From the NCBI RefSeq assembly GCF_028657195.3, contig NZ_JANCPR020000024.1, positions 1 to 64,000 on the forward strand: a stretch of 64,000 nucleotides of DNA. Direction: 5' to 3'. The position numbers and the translations under genes are program-made. This stretch comes from Streptomyces iconiensis (lineage in GTDB: Bacteria > Actinomycetota > Actinomycetes > Streptomycetales > Streptomycetaceae). How positions within the stretch are numbered: position 1 is the stretch's first letter; each line of letters opens with the position of its first letter. Shown here in pieces: positions 39,840-53,416 of this stretch. The notes beneath the pieces were generated by a model that saw only the letters and a list, made by a program, of their open reading frames with translations, was not told where the DNA came from and searched no databases.

Positions 39840-40852
39840 CAGTTCGCCTCCACCCTCGCGGTCGCGTGGCCCGGGTTGACCAGGTGCGCGGGGGCCCGGC
39901 CGCGCAGCACGTCGAGGACCTGGCGCGCCGCCGAGAGGCTGGAGCGTGACCGTGCCTCCACCGTCGCCCCGGCGATGTGGCCGGTGACGAGGACGTTCCC
40001 GAAGTCGCGCAGCCTGCTGTCCTGGGGGAGCGGTTCGTGCTCGGTCACATCGAGGGCGGCGCCCGCGAGTTGGCCGCGCGCCAGTGCCCCGGCGAGCGCT
40101 TCCTCGTCCACCACGCCGCCCCGCGAGGTGTTGATGAGGTAGGCGCCGGGCTTCATCATGCTCAGCGCGGTCGCGTCGATCAGGTGTCTGCTGGAGTCGT
40201 CGAGGGCGAGGTGCAGGGTCACGAAGTCGGACTCGGCCAGCACCTCGGCCAGCGGCAGTGCGCGCGTTCCGGTTTCGTCGAGGAAGGCGTGGTCGAGCCA
40301 GGGGTCGTAGCCCACGACCCGCATGCCGAGCGCCTGTCCGAGCCGCGCGACGGTCCTGCCGATGCTGCCGAGCCCGACGACGCCGAGCGTGGCCCCCGCC
40401 ACCTCCCGGCCGCTGGGCTGCGACCAGCCGCCGGCGCGTACGTCGGCGACGTTCTGCGGGATGCCGCGCGCGCAGCTCACCATCAGCCCGAGGACGTGCT
40501 CGGCGACCGACTGCCGGTTGACGCCCGGGGTGTGGGCGACCGCGACACCGTTCCTGGTGGCCGCCGCCACATCGACGTTGTCGTATCCGGCGCCGCACCG
40601 TCCGATGACCCTGAGCCCGGGTGCGGCCCCGATGACCTCGGCGGTGAACGGGTCGGTGCCCGCCACGATCCCCGCCACGAGGCCCCGGCCGGCCTCGGCG
40701 TGCTCCACGGCCTCGCGCAGTGAGTGGCCGGAGGCGTTGCGGTCGACGGCCCGTGCGAAGACGGTGTCGAGGCCCGCTCCGCCGAGCAACTGGTCGACCT
40801 CACCGCCGGGTTCGAGGTACGCCGTGGTCACCAGTACGCGCTTGTTCGTCAT
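39839..40852 (-). CDS. D-isomer-specific 2-hydroxyacid dehydrogenase
   Basis: A 337-residue NAD-dependent dehydrogenase, first gene of the acid-sugar operon. The Rossmann motif is VVGLGSIGRTVARLG, and the catalytic triad is visible as Arg in INTSRGGVVDEEAL, Glu in DVTEHEPLP and His in VTGHIAGAT. It would oxidise the C2 hydroxyl of an acid sugar to a 2-oxo acid for the following OtnI-like isomerase. In the described threonate pathways this step is done by the unrelated LtnD (beta-hydroxyacid dehydrogenase), so this operon appears to use a different enzyme family. ATG 40852 is divergent from the GntR regulator. Confidence 0.9.
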   Translation of the reverse strand: MTNKRVLVTTAYLEPGGEVDQLLGGAGLDTVFARAVDRNASGHSLREAVEHAEAGRGLVAGIVAGTDPFTAEVIGAAPGLRVIGRCGAGYDNVDVAAATRNGVAVAHTPGVNRQSVAEHVLGLMVSCARGIPQNVADVRAGGWSQPSGREVAGATLGVVGLGSIGRTVARLGQALGMRVVGYDPWLDHAFLDETGTRALPLAEVLAESDFVTLHLALDDSSRHLIDATALSMMKPGAYLINTSRGGVVDEEALAGALARGQLAGAALDVTEHEPLPQDSRLRDFGNVLVTGHIAGATVEARSRSSLSAARQVLDVLRGRAPAHLVNPGHATARVEAN

Positions 40853-40874
40853 CCGGCATCTCCCATGATCGGCC

Positions 40875-40911
40875 TCGCTATACTATAGCGATAAGCAAAA
40901 TAGTATAGCGA
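40875..40911. promoter_or_regulatory. AT-rich GntR operator: perfect palindrome plus half-site
   Basis: TCGCTATA-C-TATAGCGA (40875-40891) is a perfect 17-base palindrome. A further TATAGCGA half-site lies at 40904-40911, so TCGCTATACTA and TAGTATAGCGA also form an 11-bp inverted repeat across the site. This is the most AT-rich stretch in the region and lies between the dehydrogenase and the GntR gene. It is probably the regulator's operator overlapping the operon promoter. Confidence 0.8.
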
Positions 40912-40969
40912 TGGTGCGTGATCAATGGCCTGAGCGGCTGCGATATCGTCGGGCAGCGAAGGAGGCACC

Positions 40970-41662
40970 ATGGCTACAACCCGCCGGCCCGCCCGCCAGC
41001 CCTTGGCAGACAAGATGTACGAGGTGCTGCTGGGCCAGTTCATGGACGGACTGTGGTCACCGGGCCAGGTACTCAACATCGGCGCGCTGACCCGTGAACT
41101 CGACGTCAGCCAGACCCCGTTGCGTGAGGCGCTCGCCCGGCTCGAACACACCGGGCTCGTACGCCGTGAGGCGCTGAAGGGCTACCGCGTCGCGCCGCTG
41201 TTCACCGAGCGCGAGTTGATCAAGTTGATGGACGCGCGGCTCGTCCTCGAACCGGCGCTCACCTACGAGGCCGCGCGGCGGACGACCCCGGAGTTCCTGC
41301 GCGAGATCGAGGAGAGCGTCGAGGAACTCAGGCGCTGTGCGGCGGCGCCGAGTTCGAAGTCGGTCCGCACCTACTGGGCGGCCGACGAACGCTTCCATCT
41401 GCGCATCGCGGAGCAGGCCGACAACCCCTTCCTCGAAACGGCCTACCGCGCGCTCGGCGGCCACGTGCAGAGGTTCCGCCTCTTCACCGAACTCGCCACC
41501 CCCGAGGCTGCCTCCGCCGCCGCTCCCGCACGTGAGCACGACGCCGTCCGCGAGGCGATGGCGGCGGGCGAGGCGGACACAGCGGCCCAGCACATGCGCC
41601 GGCACATCGAGAACGCGAAGGCCAGGGCCCTGGAGGACCGCAAGGCCGTGGCCGCGAGCTGA
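40970..41662 (+). CDS. GntR-family regulator, FCD (FadR) type
   Basis: A 230-residue repressor. The winged helix is LDVSQTPLREALARLEHTGLVRREALKGYRV (about 43-73), followed by an all-helical FCD ligand-binding domain (DARLVLEPALTYEAARR, WAADERFHLRIAEQADNPF, AREHDAVREAM) with the usual Asp/His metal residues. ATG 40970 follows GAAGGAGG. It is divergent from the acid-sugar operon with a clear palindromic operator between them, so it should control that operon in response to a pathway intermediate. Confidence 0.92.
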   Translation: MATTRRPARQPLADKMYEVLLGQFMDGLWSPGQVLNIGALTRELDVSQTPLREALARLEHTGLVRREALKGYRVAPLFTERELIKLMDARLVLEPALTYEAARRTTPEFLREIEESVEELRRCAAAPSSKSVRTYWAADERFHLRIAEQADNPFLETAYRALGGHVQRFRLFTELATPEAASAAAPAREHDAVREAMAAGEADTAAQHMRRHIENAKARALEDRKAVAAS

Positions 41663-41675
41663 CGGTGGCCGCGAG

Positions 41676-44108
41676 CTAGCAGGGCCGCAGCCACACCGTG
41701 CCCAGCGGTGGAAGGGTGGGCGCGATCGAGCGGGCGCGGCCGTGTGCCGGGGCCGCTTCGGCGGTGAGCGTGCCCGGGTTGACCACCCCGCTGCCGCCGT
41801 ACCGCGTGGCGTCCGTGTTCAGCGCCTCGCACCAGGTGGGCAGCTCGCCGGGCACGCCGAGCCGGTAGGCGTCCCGTACGACGGGCGAGAAGTTGCTCAC
41901 CGCGAGCAGCGGGGTGCCGTCGGCGGCGAACCGCAGGAACGCGAACACGTTGTCGTCAGCGGCGTCCTCCGTGACCCACGCGAAGCCCTCGGGCGCCGTG
42001 TCACGCTCCCAGAGTGCCGGCGTGGAGCGGTATCGCGTGTTCAGGTCGCGCACCAGGTCGCGTACGCCGCGGTGGTCGGCCTCGGCGGAGTAGGAGGGGT
42101 CGAGCAGCCACCAGTCGGGGCCGTGCCCCTCGGCCCACTCGGCGCCCTGCGCGAACTCCTGGCCCATGAACAGCAGTTGCTTGCCCGGGTGGGCCCACAT
42201 GAAGCCGAGGTAGGCGCGGTGGTCGGCGCGCTGCTGCCACCAGTCGCCCGGCATCTTGGAGACCAGGGAGCGCTTGCCGTGCACGACCTCGTCGTGCGAG
42301 ATGGGCAGGAGGTAGTTCTCCGAGTAGGCGTAGACCATGGAGAAGGTCATCTCCCCGTGGTGGTACTTCCTGTGCGCCGGCTCCTTGCTCATGTACACGA
42401 GCGAATCGTGCATCCAGCCCATGTTCCACTTGAAGCCGAAGCCCAGGCCGCCGAATCCGCCCTCACCGACGTGGTGCGTCGCGCGGGTGACGCCCGACCA
42501 CGCGGTGGACTCCTCGGCCGCGGTGATCACGCCTGGGCAGCGCCGGTAGAGGGTGGCGTTCATCTCCTGGAGGAAGGCGACGGCGTCGAGGTTCTCCCTG
42601 CCGCCGTGTTCGTTGGGCGACCATTCGCCCTCGCCGCGCGAGTAGTCGAGGTAGAGCATCGAGGCGACGGCGTCCACGCGCAGCCCGTCGATGTGGAACT
42701 CCTCGCACCAGTAGACCGCGTTCGCGACCAGGAAGTTGCGCACCTCTCGCCGCCCGAAGTCGAACTCCAGCGTCCCCCAGTCCGGGTGTTCGGCGCGCGA
42801 GGGGTCGGCGTGCTCGTACAGCGGTGTGCCGTCGAAGGCGGCGAGCGCCCACGCGTCCTTGGGGAAGTGCGCCGGCACCCAGTCCATGAGCACCCCGATG
42901 CCCTCCCTGTGCAGCGCGTCGACGAGGAAGCGGAAGTCGTCGGGCCCGCCGAGCCGCGCCGTCGGCGCGTAGAACCCCGTCACCTGGTACCCCCACGAAC
43001 CGCCGAACGGATGCTCGGCCACCGGCATCAGCTCTACGTGCGTGAAGCCGAGGTCCTTCACATAGGCGGGCAGCTGTACGGCCAGCTCGCGGTAGCTCAA
43101 CCCGGGGCGCCAGGAGGGCAGATGCACCTCGTAGACGGACAGCGGCTCGGTGTGCGGGGCCGCCTGCCCACGGCGCGTGAGCCAGTCCGCGTCCCCCCAT
43201 TCGTGGTGCCCCGCCTCCACGACCGAGGCCGTCGCGGGCGGGCACTCGGTGCGCCGCGCCATCGGGTCGGCCCGCAGCGTATGGCTGCCGTCGGGGCGCG
43301 CGATGTCGAACTTGTAGAGCGCGCCCTCACCGACACCTGGCAGGAACAGCTCCCACACCCCGGAGGAGCCCAGCGAGCGCATGGGCATCGCCGTCGCGTC
43401 CCAGTAGTTGAAAGAGCCGGCGATCCGCACCCCGCGCGCGTTCGGCGCCCACACGGTGAAGCGCGTACCGGTCACACCCTCGTGCGTCATGGCGTGCGCC
43501 CCCAGCACCCGCCACAGCCGCTCGTGACGGCCCTCGCCGATCAGATGCAGGTCCAGCTCGCCCAGCGAGGGCAGGAAGCGGTAGGCGTCGGCCACCCGTA
43601 CATCGTCGGTGCCCGGCTCCTCGCCGTAGCGGACCAGCAGCTCGTAGTCGGGAACGGCGGTCAGCGGCAGCACACCGGCGAAGAACCCGTCGCCCTCGTC
43701 CCGCAGTTCGGCCCGCAGCCCCTTCGCCAGCACGGTCACCGCCTTCGCGTAGGGCCGCAGGGCCCGGAACGCGATCCCGCCGCTCACCTGGTGTGCGCCC
43801 AGCACCGCGTGCGGATCGTGGTGCGTACCGGTCAGCAGCCGCTGACGGTCCTCCGCCGCCGGAGGACAGGGCCGCACCCCCCGGCTGCCCTGCCCCCCCG
43901 GCTGCGCCCCCGGCTGCGCCTGCCGCGCCCCCGGCTGCCCCTGGTGCGCCTGCTGCGCCTGCCGCGCCTGCTGTGAGTCGGGCGTACGGGCCTCCGGCAC
44001 GGGCTCGCGTGTGCCCCGGTGTTCGGGGGAGTCACGGGACTCGCGGGATTCACGCGGCTCCCGCAGGAACGTGGCCGGGATCTGCGCCGAGGGCTGGTCG
44101 GGGAGCAC
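41676..44108 (-). CDS. glgB: 1,4-alpha-glucan branching enzyme
   Basis: An 810-residue GH13 enzyme that introduces alpha-1,6 branches into the glucan made by GlgE. After a variable N-terminus come a CBM48 domain (RFTVWAPNARGVRIAGSFNYWD) and the catalytic barrel, with the nucleophile in LRVDAVASMLYLDYSR, acid/base in VITAAEESTAW and stabiliser in LPISHDEVVHGK. GTG 44108 is chosen because GGAGG lies eight bases upstream; an ATG at 44348 would overlap the maltokinase gene and add 80 proline-rich residues. Residues about 10-65 are a low-complexity Gln/Ala/Pro segment. Last gene of the glgE-treS-mak-glgB run. Confidence 0.9.
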   Translation of the reverse strand: MLPDQPSAQIPATFLREPRESRESRDSPEHRGTREPVPEARTPDSQQARQAQQAHQGQPGARQAQPGAQPGGQGSRGVRPCPPAAEDRQRLLTGTHHDPHAVLGAHQVSGGIAFRALRPYAKAVTVLAKGLRAELRDEGDGFFAGVLPLTAVPDYELLVRYGEEPGTDDVRVADAYRFLPSLGELDLHLIGEGRHERLWRVLGAHAMTHEGVTGTRFTVWAPNARGVRIAGSFNYWDATAMPMRSLGSSGVWELFLPGVGEGALYKFDIARPDGSHTLRADPMARRTECPPATASVVEAGHHEWGDADWLTRRGQAAPHTEPLSVYEVHLPSWRPGLSYRELAVQLPAYVKDLGFTHVELMPVAEHPFGGSWGYQVTGFYAPTARLGGPDDFRFLVDALHREGIGVLMDWVPAHFPKDAWALAAFDGTPLYEHADPSRAEHPDWGTLEFDFGRREVRNFLVANAVYWCEEFHIDGLRVDAVASMLYLDYSRGEGEWSPNEHGGRENLDAVAFLQEMNATLYRRCPGVITAAEESTAWSGVTRATHHVGEGGFGGLGFGFKWNMGWMHDSLVYMSKEPAHRKYHHGEMTFSMVYAYSENYLLPISHDEVVHGKRSLVSKMPGDWWQQRADHRAYLGFMWAHPGKQLLFMGQEFAQGAEWAEGHGPDWWLLDPSYSAEADHRGVRDLVRDLNTRYRSTPALWERDTAPEGFAWVTEDAADDNVFAFLRFAADGTPLLAVSNFSPVVRDAYRLGVPGELPTWCEALNTDATRYGGSGVVNPGTLTAEAAPAHGRARSIAPTLPPLGTVWLRPC

Positions 44109-44284
44109 GGTGTGGACCTCCAGGTCGGGTGATGCGGGGAGGGGAGAGAGTGGGGAAGCGGGAGGGGAGAGCGGCGGATCGGGAGCCGGGTGGTGGGAGC
44201 CCGGTGCGGTGAGCGGAGCCGGCAAGAGGGCGGCGGGCCACGAAAGTTGGGCCCGTGATGGGAGCGCATGGGCGAGGAATCGGT

Positions 44285-45865
44285 TCAGCCCCCGAGCCCG
44301 GCGGGGGCTGCGAGGCGCCGGATCGCCGACATCGGTACGCCCAGCCACGCGGGCCGGTTACGCGCCTCGTAGAGGACCTCGTAGACGGCCTTGTCGGTCT
44401 CGTAAGCGCGCAGCAGCACCGCCTCCTCGCGCGGGTCCGACCCGCACGCCTCGGCGTATCCGGCGCAGTAGGCGGCCCTGTTGGCCTCGGCCCACTCGCG
44501 CGACCAGGTGTCGCCAGGGCTCGCCGTGCGCTGGCACGCGGCGTAGTCGAACGAGCGCAGCATCCCCGCGATGTCCCGTACGACCGGCTGGTCCGCGCGC
44601 CGCTCGGCCAGCGGCCTGGCGGGCTCGCCCTCGAAGTCGATCAGCGTCCATTCCGTCGCCTCCGTGGCGGCCGTGGTAGCCGTGGCGGCCGTGCCCGTGG
44701 TCTTCTCCGGCGCCGTGCCCAGCACCTGACCCAGGTGCAGATCGCCGTGTACGCGCTGTGCCGCGCGCCGCCGCCCGTCCCCGCCCAGTTCGGCCAGTTC
44801 GCGGTAGGCGCAGCGCAGCGCGGCGCGGTAGGGGCGCAGTGCGGGCACCGCCGCGCTCGCGCCGTCGAGGCGCCCGGCCATCTCGTCCGCCACACGCTCC
44901 AGTTGGCGGGTGTCCAGCAGCGAGGTGGGCAGTGCCTGGGCCAGCCCTGTGTGCACCAGCGCCGTCGTACGGCCCAACGCGCCCGCAGCGCCCGTGAAGT
45001 CCCTGCGCGCCGCCAGGGCACGAAGGGCGAGCTGCCATCCGTCGCACGCTCCGGCGACGAAGGGCTGGAGCACGCCGAGTGTCATCGAGGCCGAGGCGTC
45101 GTCGGCGCCGGGGGGCACCGCCTCGAACCAGGCGGTCGGCGGCGGCACCCGTGCGCAGCCGTGCCGGGCGAGCGCCAGCGTCAGTTCCAGGTCCGGGTTG
45201 ATGCCGGGCTCCACCCTGCGGAAGAGCTTCAGAATGCAGGAACTGCCGTACACCACCGAGGAGTTGGACTGCTCCGTCGTCAGCGGGCGCGGGCGCAGTC
45301 CGGACGGGATCACCGCCTCGGGCTCGCGTGAGAACCGCAGGGGCCCCAGCCTTCCCGGCACCCGCAGCCGCTCCAGGAGGAGCCCTGTCAGCCGCGGGTC
45401 GGCCAGTGCCTCGTACACGGCCCTGCCCCGCATCGGCCCCGCGGTGGGTCGGCCGACCAGGGCGGGCGCCAGCTCCGGCGGCAGCGCGTCGCGCACGCCG
45501 AGCAGCAGTTGATAGCAGTCGCCCTCACTGTGCGCCTGCTTCTGCGGAGGGGGAACGGCGGCGCGCGCCGTCTGGTGTGCGCGTACGAGGAGATGGAGCA
45601 GGCCGGGCGCGGCGTTCCCCGCGCCGCACGGCAGGATCTCGGTCGCGGCCACCAGCGAGAAGCCGGTCAGTGGCCGCCCCTTCCCCGCGAACCACCGCTG
45701 CCGTGGCAGCCAGTCCAGAAGGGGCGGTGACAGGGAGCGCAGCAGCGCCGTACCGGCGTGGTCGCCGCGTGCGCCGCTCGCCGGCGCCCCTCCCCGCTCG
45801 AAGGGCTCGGGGGAGGGTCCTCCCTGCTCGAAGAGCTCGGGGGAGGGCAAGGAGCTGTCCGACAT
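44285..45865 (-). CDS. mak: maltokinase
   Basis: A 526-residue kinase (Pep1/Mak) that makes maltose 1-phosphate from maltose and ATP, the donor used by GlgE. Recognised by LDWLPRQRWFAGKGRPLTGFSLVAATEI near residue 50-80, the phosphotransferase-like core RVHGDLHLGQVLG (catalytic His-Gly-Asp-x-His) and LIDFEGEPARPLAERR (metal-binding Asp-Phe-Glu). The first 35 residues include a duplicated SPEPFE-type unit encoded by a short repeat. Between treS and glgB in the standard order. Confidence 0.92.
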   Translation of the reverse strand: MSDSSLPSPELFEQGGPSPEPFERGGAPASGARGDHAGTALLRSLSPPLLDWLPRQRWFAGKGRPLTGFSLVAATEILPCGAGNAAPGLLHLLVRAHQTARAAVPPPQKQAHSEGDCYQLLLGVRDALPPELAPALVGRPTAGPMRGRAVYEALADPRLTGLLLERLRVPGRLGPLRFSREPEAVIPSGLRPRPLTTEQSNSSVVYGSSCILKLFRRVEPGINPDLELTLALARHGCARVPPPTAWFEAVPPGADDASASMTLGVLQPFVAGACDGWQLALRALAARRDFTGAAGALGRTTALVHTGLAQALPTSLLDTRQLERVADEMAGRLDGASAAVPALRPYRAALRCAYRELAELGGDGRRRAAQRVHGDLHLGQVLGTAPEKTTGTAATATTAATEATEWTLIDFEGEPARPLAERRADQPVVRDIAGMLRSFDYAACQRTASPGDTWSREWAEANRAAYCAGYAEACGSDPREEAVLLRAYETDKAVYEVLYEARNRPAWLGVPMSAIRRLAAPAGLGG

Positions 45866-46080
45866 GGCGTCCTTTCCCCGGGCACACGAAAGGTACGCAG
45901 AGTGTCCCGGATGACGGCATCGGTTGTCCGGGTGTGCGGAACGTGTCGAGGTTATTCACTTGGATTCCGGACGAGTCCCCGCTGGAGCGGGTCTCACTCG
46001 CCCGGATTCCCGAGTGCGGGGAAAGCGGGGCCCCGCAGTGCCCGGTACTCGCGGGCGCCGCGAAGCGAGCCCTGAAGTGC

Positions 46081-47776
<1,696 letters not shown>

Positions 47777-47790
<14 letters not shown>

Positions 47791-49909
47791 GAGTGGGTGA
47801 CCCTCCGGTCGGTGAGGACGGTCGCAGGGTGCAGATATGCGCTGCGGCGGGGGCGTCACCCCCCGGGTCCAGGCGCACATAGTTGTCCCTGCCCCAGTGG
47901 TAGGTCTCGCCGGTGAGCTCGTCGCGCACCGGGAAGGACTCGGCCCCGCTCATCTGAGCGACGCTCAGTCCGGATGCTTGGAATTGCGCCATGTCCAACG
48001 ACACCGTCGCCTCGTGGGTGTGGTGCGCATCCAGGTTGACCACGATCAGCACGGTGTCCCCGTGCGGCCCTGGAGCGTGCTTCGAGTAGGCGATCACGTG
48101 CTCGTTGTCGGTGCGGTGGAAGTGCAGGTCACGCAGCTGCTGAAGCGCGGGATGGCGGCGGCGCAGCCGGTTGAGCGCCGTGATCAGCGGGGTCAGCGAG
48201 CGGCCCTCGCGGTCGGCTGCCGCCCAGTCGCGGGGCCGCAGTTCGTACTTCTCCGAGGACAGGTACTCCTCGCTGCCCGCGTGCGCCGGAGTGTTCTCGC
48301 ACAGTTCGTAACCGGCGTACATCCCCCACGAAGGCGACAGCGTCGAGGCCAGCACGGCGCGCACGGCGAAGGCCGCACGGCCGCCTTCCTGAAGGTAGGC
48401 GTGCAGGATGTCCGGGGTGTTCACGAAGAAGTTGGGCCGCATGTAGGCGGCGGCCTCGCCCGTGAGTTCGCCGAGGTACTCGGTCAGTTCGGCCTTGGTG
48501 TTGCGCCAGGTGAAATACGTGTACGACTGCTGGAAGCCGATCCGCGCGAGAGTGTGCATCATCGCGGGGCGCGTGAACGCCTCGGCGAGGAAGACGACAT
48601 CGGGGTCGCCGCGGTTGATGTCGGCGATCACCTTCTCCCAGAACGCCACGGGCTTGGTGTGCGGATTGTCCACCCGGAAGATCCGCACACCGTGGTCCAT
48701 CCAGAAGCGCAGCACGCGCAGGGTCTCGCGCAGGATTCCCCGGTGTGCCAAGGGGTCCTCGTCGAAGCTGAGCGGATAGATGTCCTGGTACTTCTTCGGC
48801 GGGTTCTCCGCGTACGCGATCTCGCCGTCCGCGCGCCTGCGGAACCACTCCGGATGCTCCTTGACCCACGGGTGGTCGGGAGAGCACTGGAGCGCGAAGT
48901 CCAGCGCCACCTCCATGCGCAGGGCGCGGGCCCGCGCGACGAAGTGGTCGAAGTCCGCCATCGTGCCCAGGTCGGGGTGGAGCGCGTCGTGCCCGCCCGC
49001 AGCCGAGCCGATCGCCCAGGGGGAGCCGACATCGTCGGCAGAGGCCGACAGCGCGTTGTCGCGGCCCTTGCGGTACGCGTCGCCGATCGGGTGCACGGGA
49101 GGCAGGTAGACCACGTCGAAGCCCATCGCGGCCACCGCGTCCAGCCGTTCGGCCGCCGTGCGCATCGTGCCGCTCACCGGGGGCCTGCCCCGGCGGACGA
49201 TGGCGCCCTCGGAGCGCGGGAACATCTCGTACCAGGACCCGAACAGCGCACGCGCGCGCTCCACTTGGAGCGTGAGAGGGCGTGAGGAGGTCACCAGTTC
49301 GCGCAGCGGATGGCGGTCCAGTACGCCGGTGACCTCCGGCGTGAGGGCAGCGGCGAGCCGGGCCGCCACCGGGCGGCCGGTGTCGCGCAGCGCGTCGACC
49401 GCCGCCAGTACGGCGTTCCTGCCGTCCCTCTTGGGCACGCCAGCGGCGGCGCGCTCGTGCAGCGCGGCGCCCTCCTCCAGCGTGAGTTCGGAGTCGATCC
49501 CCGCCGGGATCTTGATCCTGGCGTGCTGCCGCCAGGTGCCGACCGGATCGCTCCACGCCTCGACCGCGTAACTCCAGCGCCCCTCGGTCTCGGGGGTGAC
49601 CTGGGCGCCCCAGCGGTCGGTGCCGGGCGCGAGTTCGCGCATCGGCGTCCAGGGCCCCGCGCGTCCCGCCGGGCCGCGCAGGACGACATTGGCTCCGACC
49701 GCATCATGACCTTCGCGGAAGACGGTGGCCGAGACCTGGAACGTCTCGCCTGCCACGGCTTTCGCTGGACGGCTGCCGCACTCGACGAGCGGGCGGACGT
49801 CGAGCACGGGGATACGACCGATCATGGGCTCACCTGGGGGCATAGCAGGAGATAACGGGCTCTCCGCACTTTCTATCCGCTCCACCGACTTCTTCCGGGG
49901 TGCGGGCAT
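47777..49909 (-). CDS. glgE: alpha-1,4-glucan:maltose-1-phosphate maltosyltransferase
   Basis: A 710-residue GH13_3 enzyme extending alpha-1,4-glucan with maltosyl units from maltose 1-phosphate. The N-terminal beta-rich domain begins IGRIPVLDVRPLVECGSRPAKAV. The barrel shows YLPPVHPIGDAYRKGRDN, nucleophile in HGVRIFRVDNPHTKP, general acid in VVFLAEAFTRPAMM, and ELTEYLGELTGEAA. ATG 49909 is the furthest reasonable start; the Met before IGRIPV (49825) is an alternative giving 682 residues. Divergent from glgP, which degrades the same polymer, and first in the run glgE-treS-mak-glgB. Confidence 0.95.
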
Positions 49910-50138
49910 GACGGCTCCTGTCCGCGTTCACTCGGGTGGGGGCCTTGCCTGTGCCGGATCCGGGCGTCGAAGGGGAGGCTTCCCGTCGCGCGGGGGAGTG
50001 GAACCCGCCTCGACATGAACTACGCGTACGCCGTGCGAGATAGGCGCTGCCACTCCGACAGTACGGAAACGCGGCGGTCCCGCAAGTGGGTGTGGACGAC
50101 GGGCGAGTTGGACTGCTTCCGCCGTTACGCTCCCTTAT

Positions 50139-52733
<2,595 letters not shown>

Positions 52734-52766
52734 CGGGCGTCCCCCTGGCCCTGAGCGGCAGCAGGA

Positions 52767-53099
52767 TCAGCAGCGGACGTACGCCTTGTGGATCCAGATG
52801 CCCGTGCGTCCGCCCCACAGGTCACCGTGCACCCAATTGCCCTGCACGCCCTTGAGGTTCAGCTTCTGGCCGCGGTTGACCTTTCCGAGGACCGGATATT
52901 GGGGTCCGGGCCCGCCGCGGTAGTTCACCCCGTTGTCGATCACGGTGCAGACCCTGTCGACCCGCACCGCCTGCTGAGCCGCCTGGTTCGGCGCCGCGTT
53001 GGCCACGCCGGGTGCCAGTGTCAGCGTCAGCCCCAGAACCGCCGCCGCGCCGACTGCCGCGGCGCCGGTCTTCCGGAGCCCTTTCTTCAACTGAGCCAC
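52767..53099 (-). CDS. small secreted SH3-domain protein
   Basis: A 110-residue protein with a signal peptide cleaved after ANA (about residue 35) and a bacterial SH3 domain: CTVIDNGVNYRGGPGPQYPVLGKVNRG then GNWVHGDLWGGRTGIWIHKAYVRC. Two cysteines at the domain ends probably form a disulfide. Such proteins bind peptidoglycan or act as small secreted effectors; no catalytic domain is present. GTG 53099 follows AGAGGAAA. The 3' end faces glgP tail-to-tail. Confidence 0.82.
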   Translation of the reverse strand: MAQLKKGLRKTGAAAVGAAAVLGLTLTLAPGVANAAPNQAAQQAVRVDRVCTVIDNGVNYRGGPGPQYPVLGKVNRGQKLNLKGVQGNWVHGDLWGGRTGIWIHKAYVRC

Positions 53100-53416
53100 T
53101 AGGAATTTCCTCTCAGGTGGTTCCGCTCCCGGATCCGGGAGTCGGAGGAAGAAATGGTGGTGAGTTGAAACGAGCGCGGACCGAAATCCGCAGATCAACC
53201 TCGTGTTGACCCGCGACAAGAATAAGTCTGTATTTCTGCCGAAGAGTATCCCTCTTTCGTGTGATCGCAGTAATTGGGGTGAACTGCACGGAGCGTGCTG
53301 ATAGTTGGCGCTTTCGCTGGACACGGAAACGCGAACGGGCCCCGCCTCCCGGAAGGAGACGGGGCCCTTCGGCATTCGGATGACCCACGTGCGGGTCGGT
53401 TCCTGTGTGCCGGCGT
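53100..53416. other. intergenic region between SH3 gene and metalloprotease
   Basis: These 317 bases hold no gene. They contain an AT-rich leader of the SH3 gene with a perfect palindrome CTCCCGGATCCGGGAG at 53126-53141, and the metalloprotease terminator at 53337-53367. The AT-rich part 53215-53285 probably carries the SH3 gene promoter. I looked for a cyclic-di-AMP riboswitch, known upstream of some secreted wall proteins, and did not see its conserved elements. Confidence 0.5.
53337..53367 (-). terminator. terminator downstream of the M4 metalloprotease gene
   Basis: GGGCCCCGCCTCC (53337-53349) pairs with GGAGACGGGGCCC (53355-53367), 12 of 13 pairs, with a five-base loop. It lies 50 bases beyond the protease stop on the minus strand. 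Confidence 0.7.

Noticed and set aside
44109..44348. An 80-residue N-terminal extension of GlgB
   Set aside because: It overlaps mak by 64 bases, is proline-rich without domain similarity, and a better ribosome site precedes the GTG at 44108.
53100..53300. Cyclic-di-AMP riboswitch upstream of the SH3 protein
   Set aside because: Position and gene type fit, but I could not find the conserved stem and pseudoknot segments; only a simple palindrome near the ribosome site is clear.
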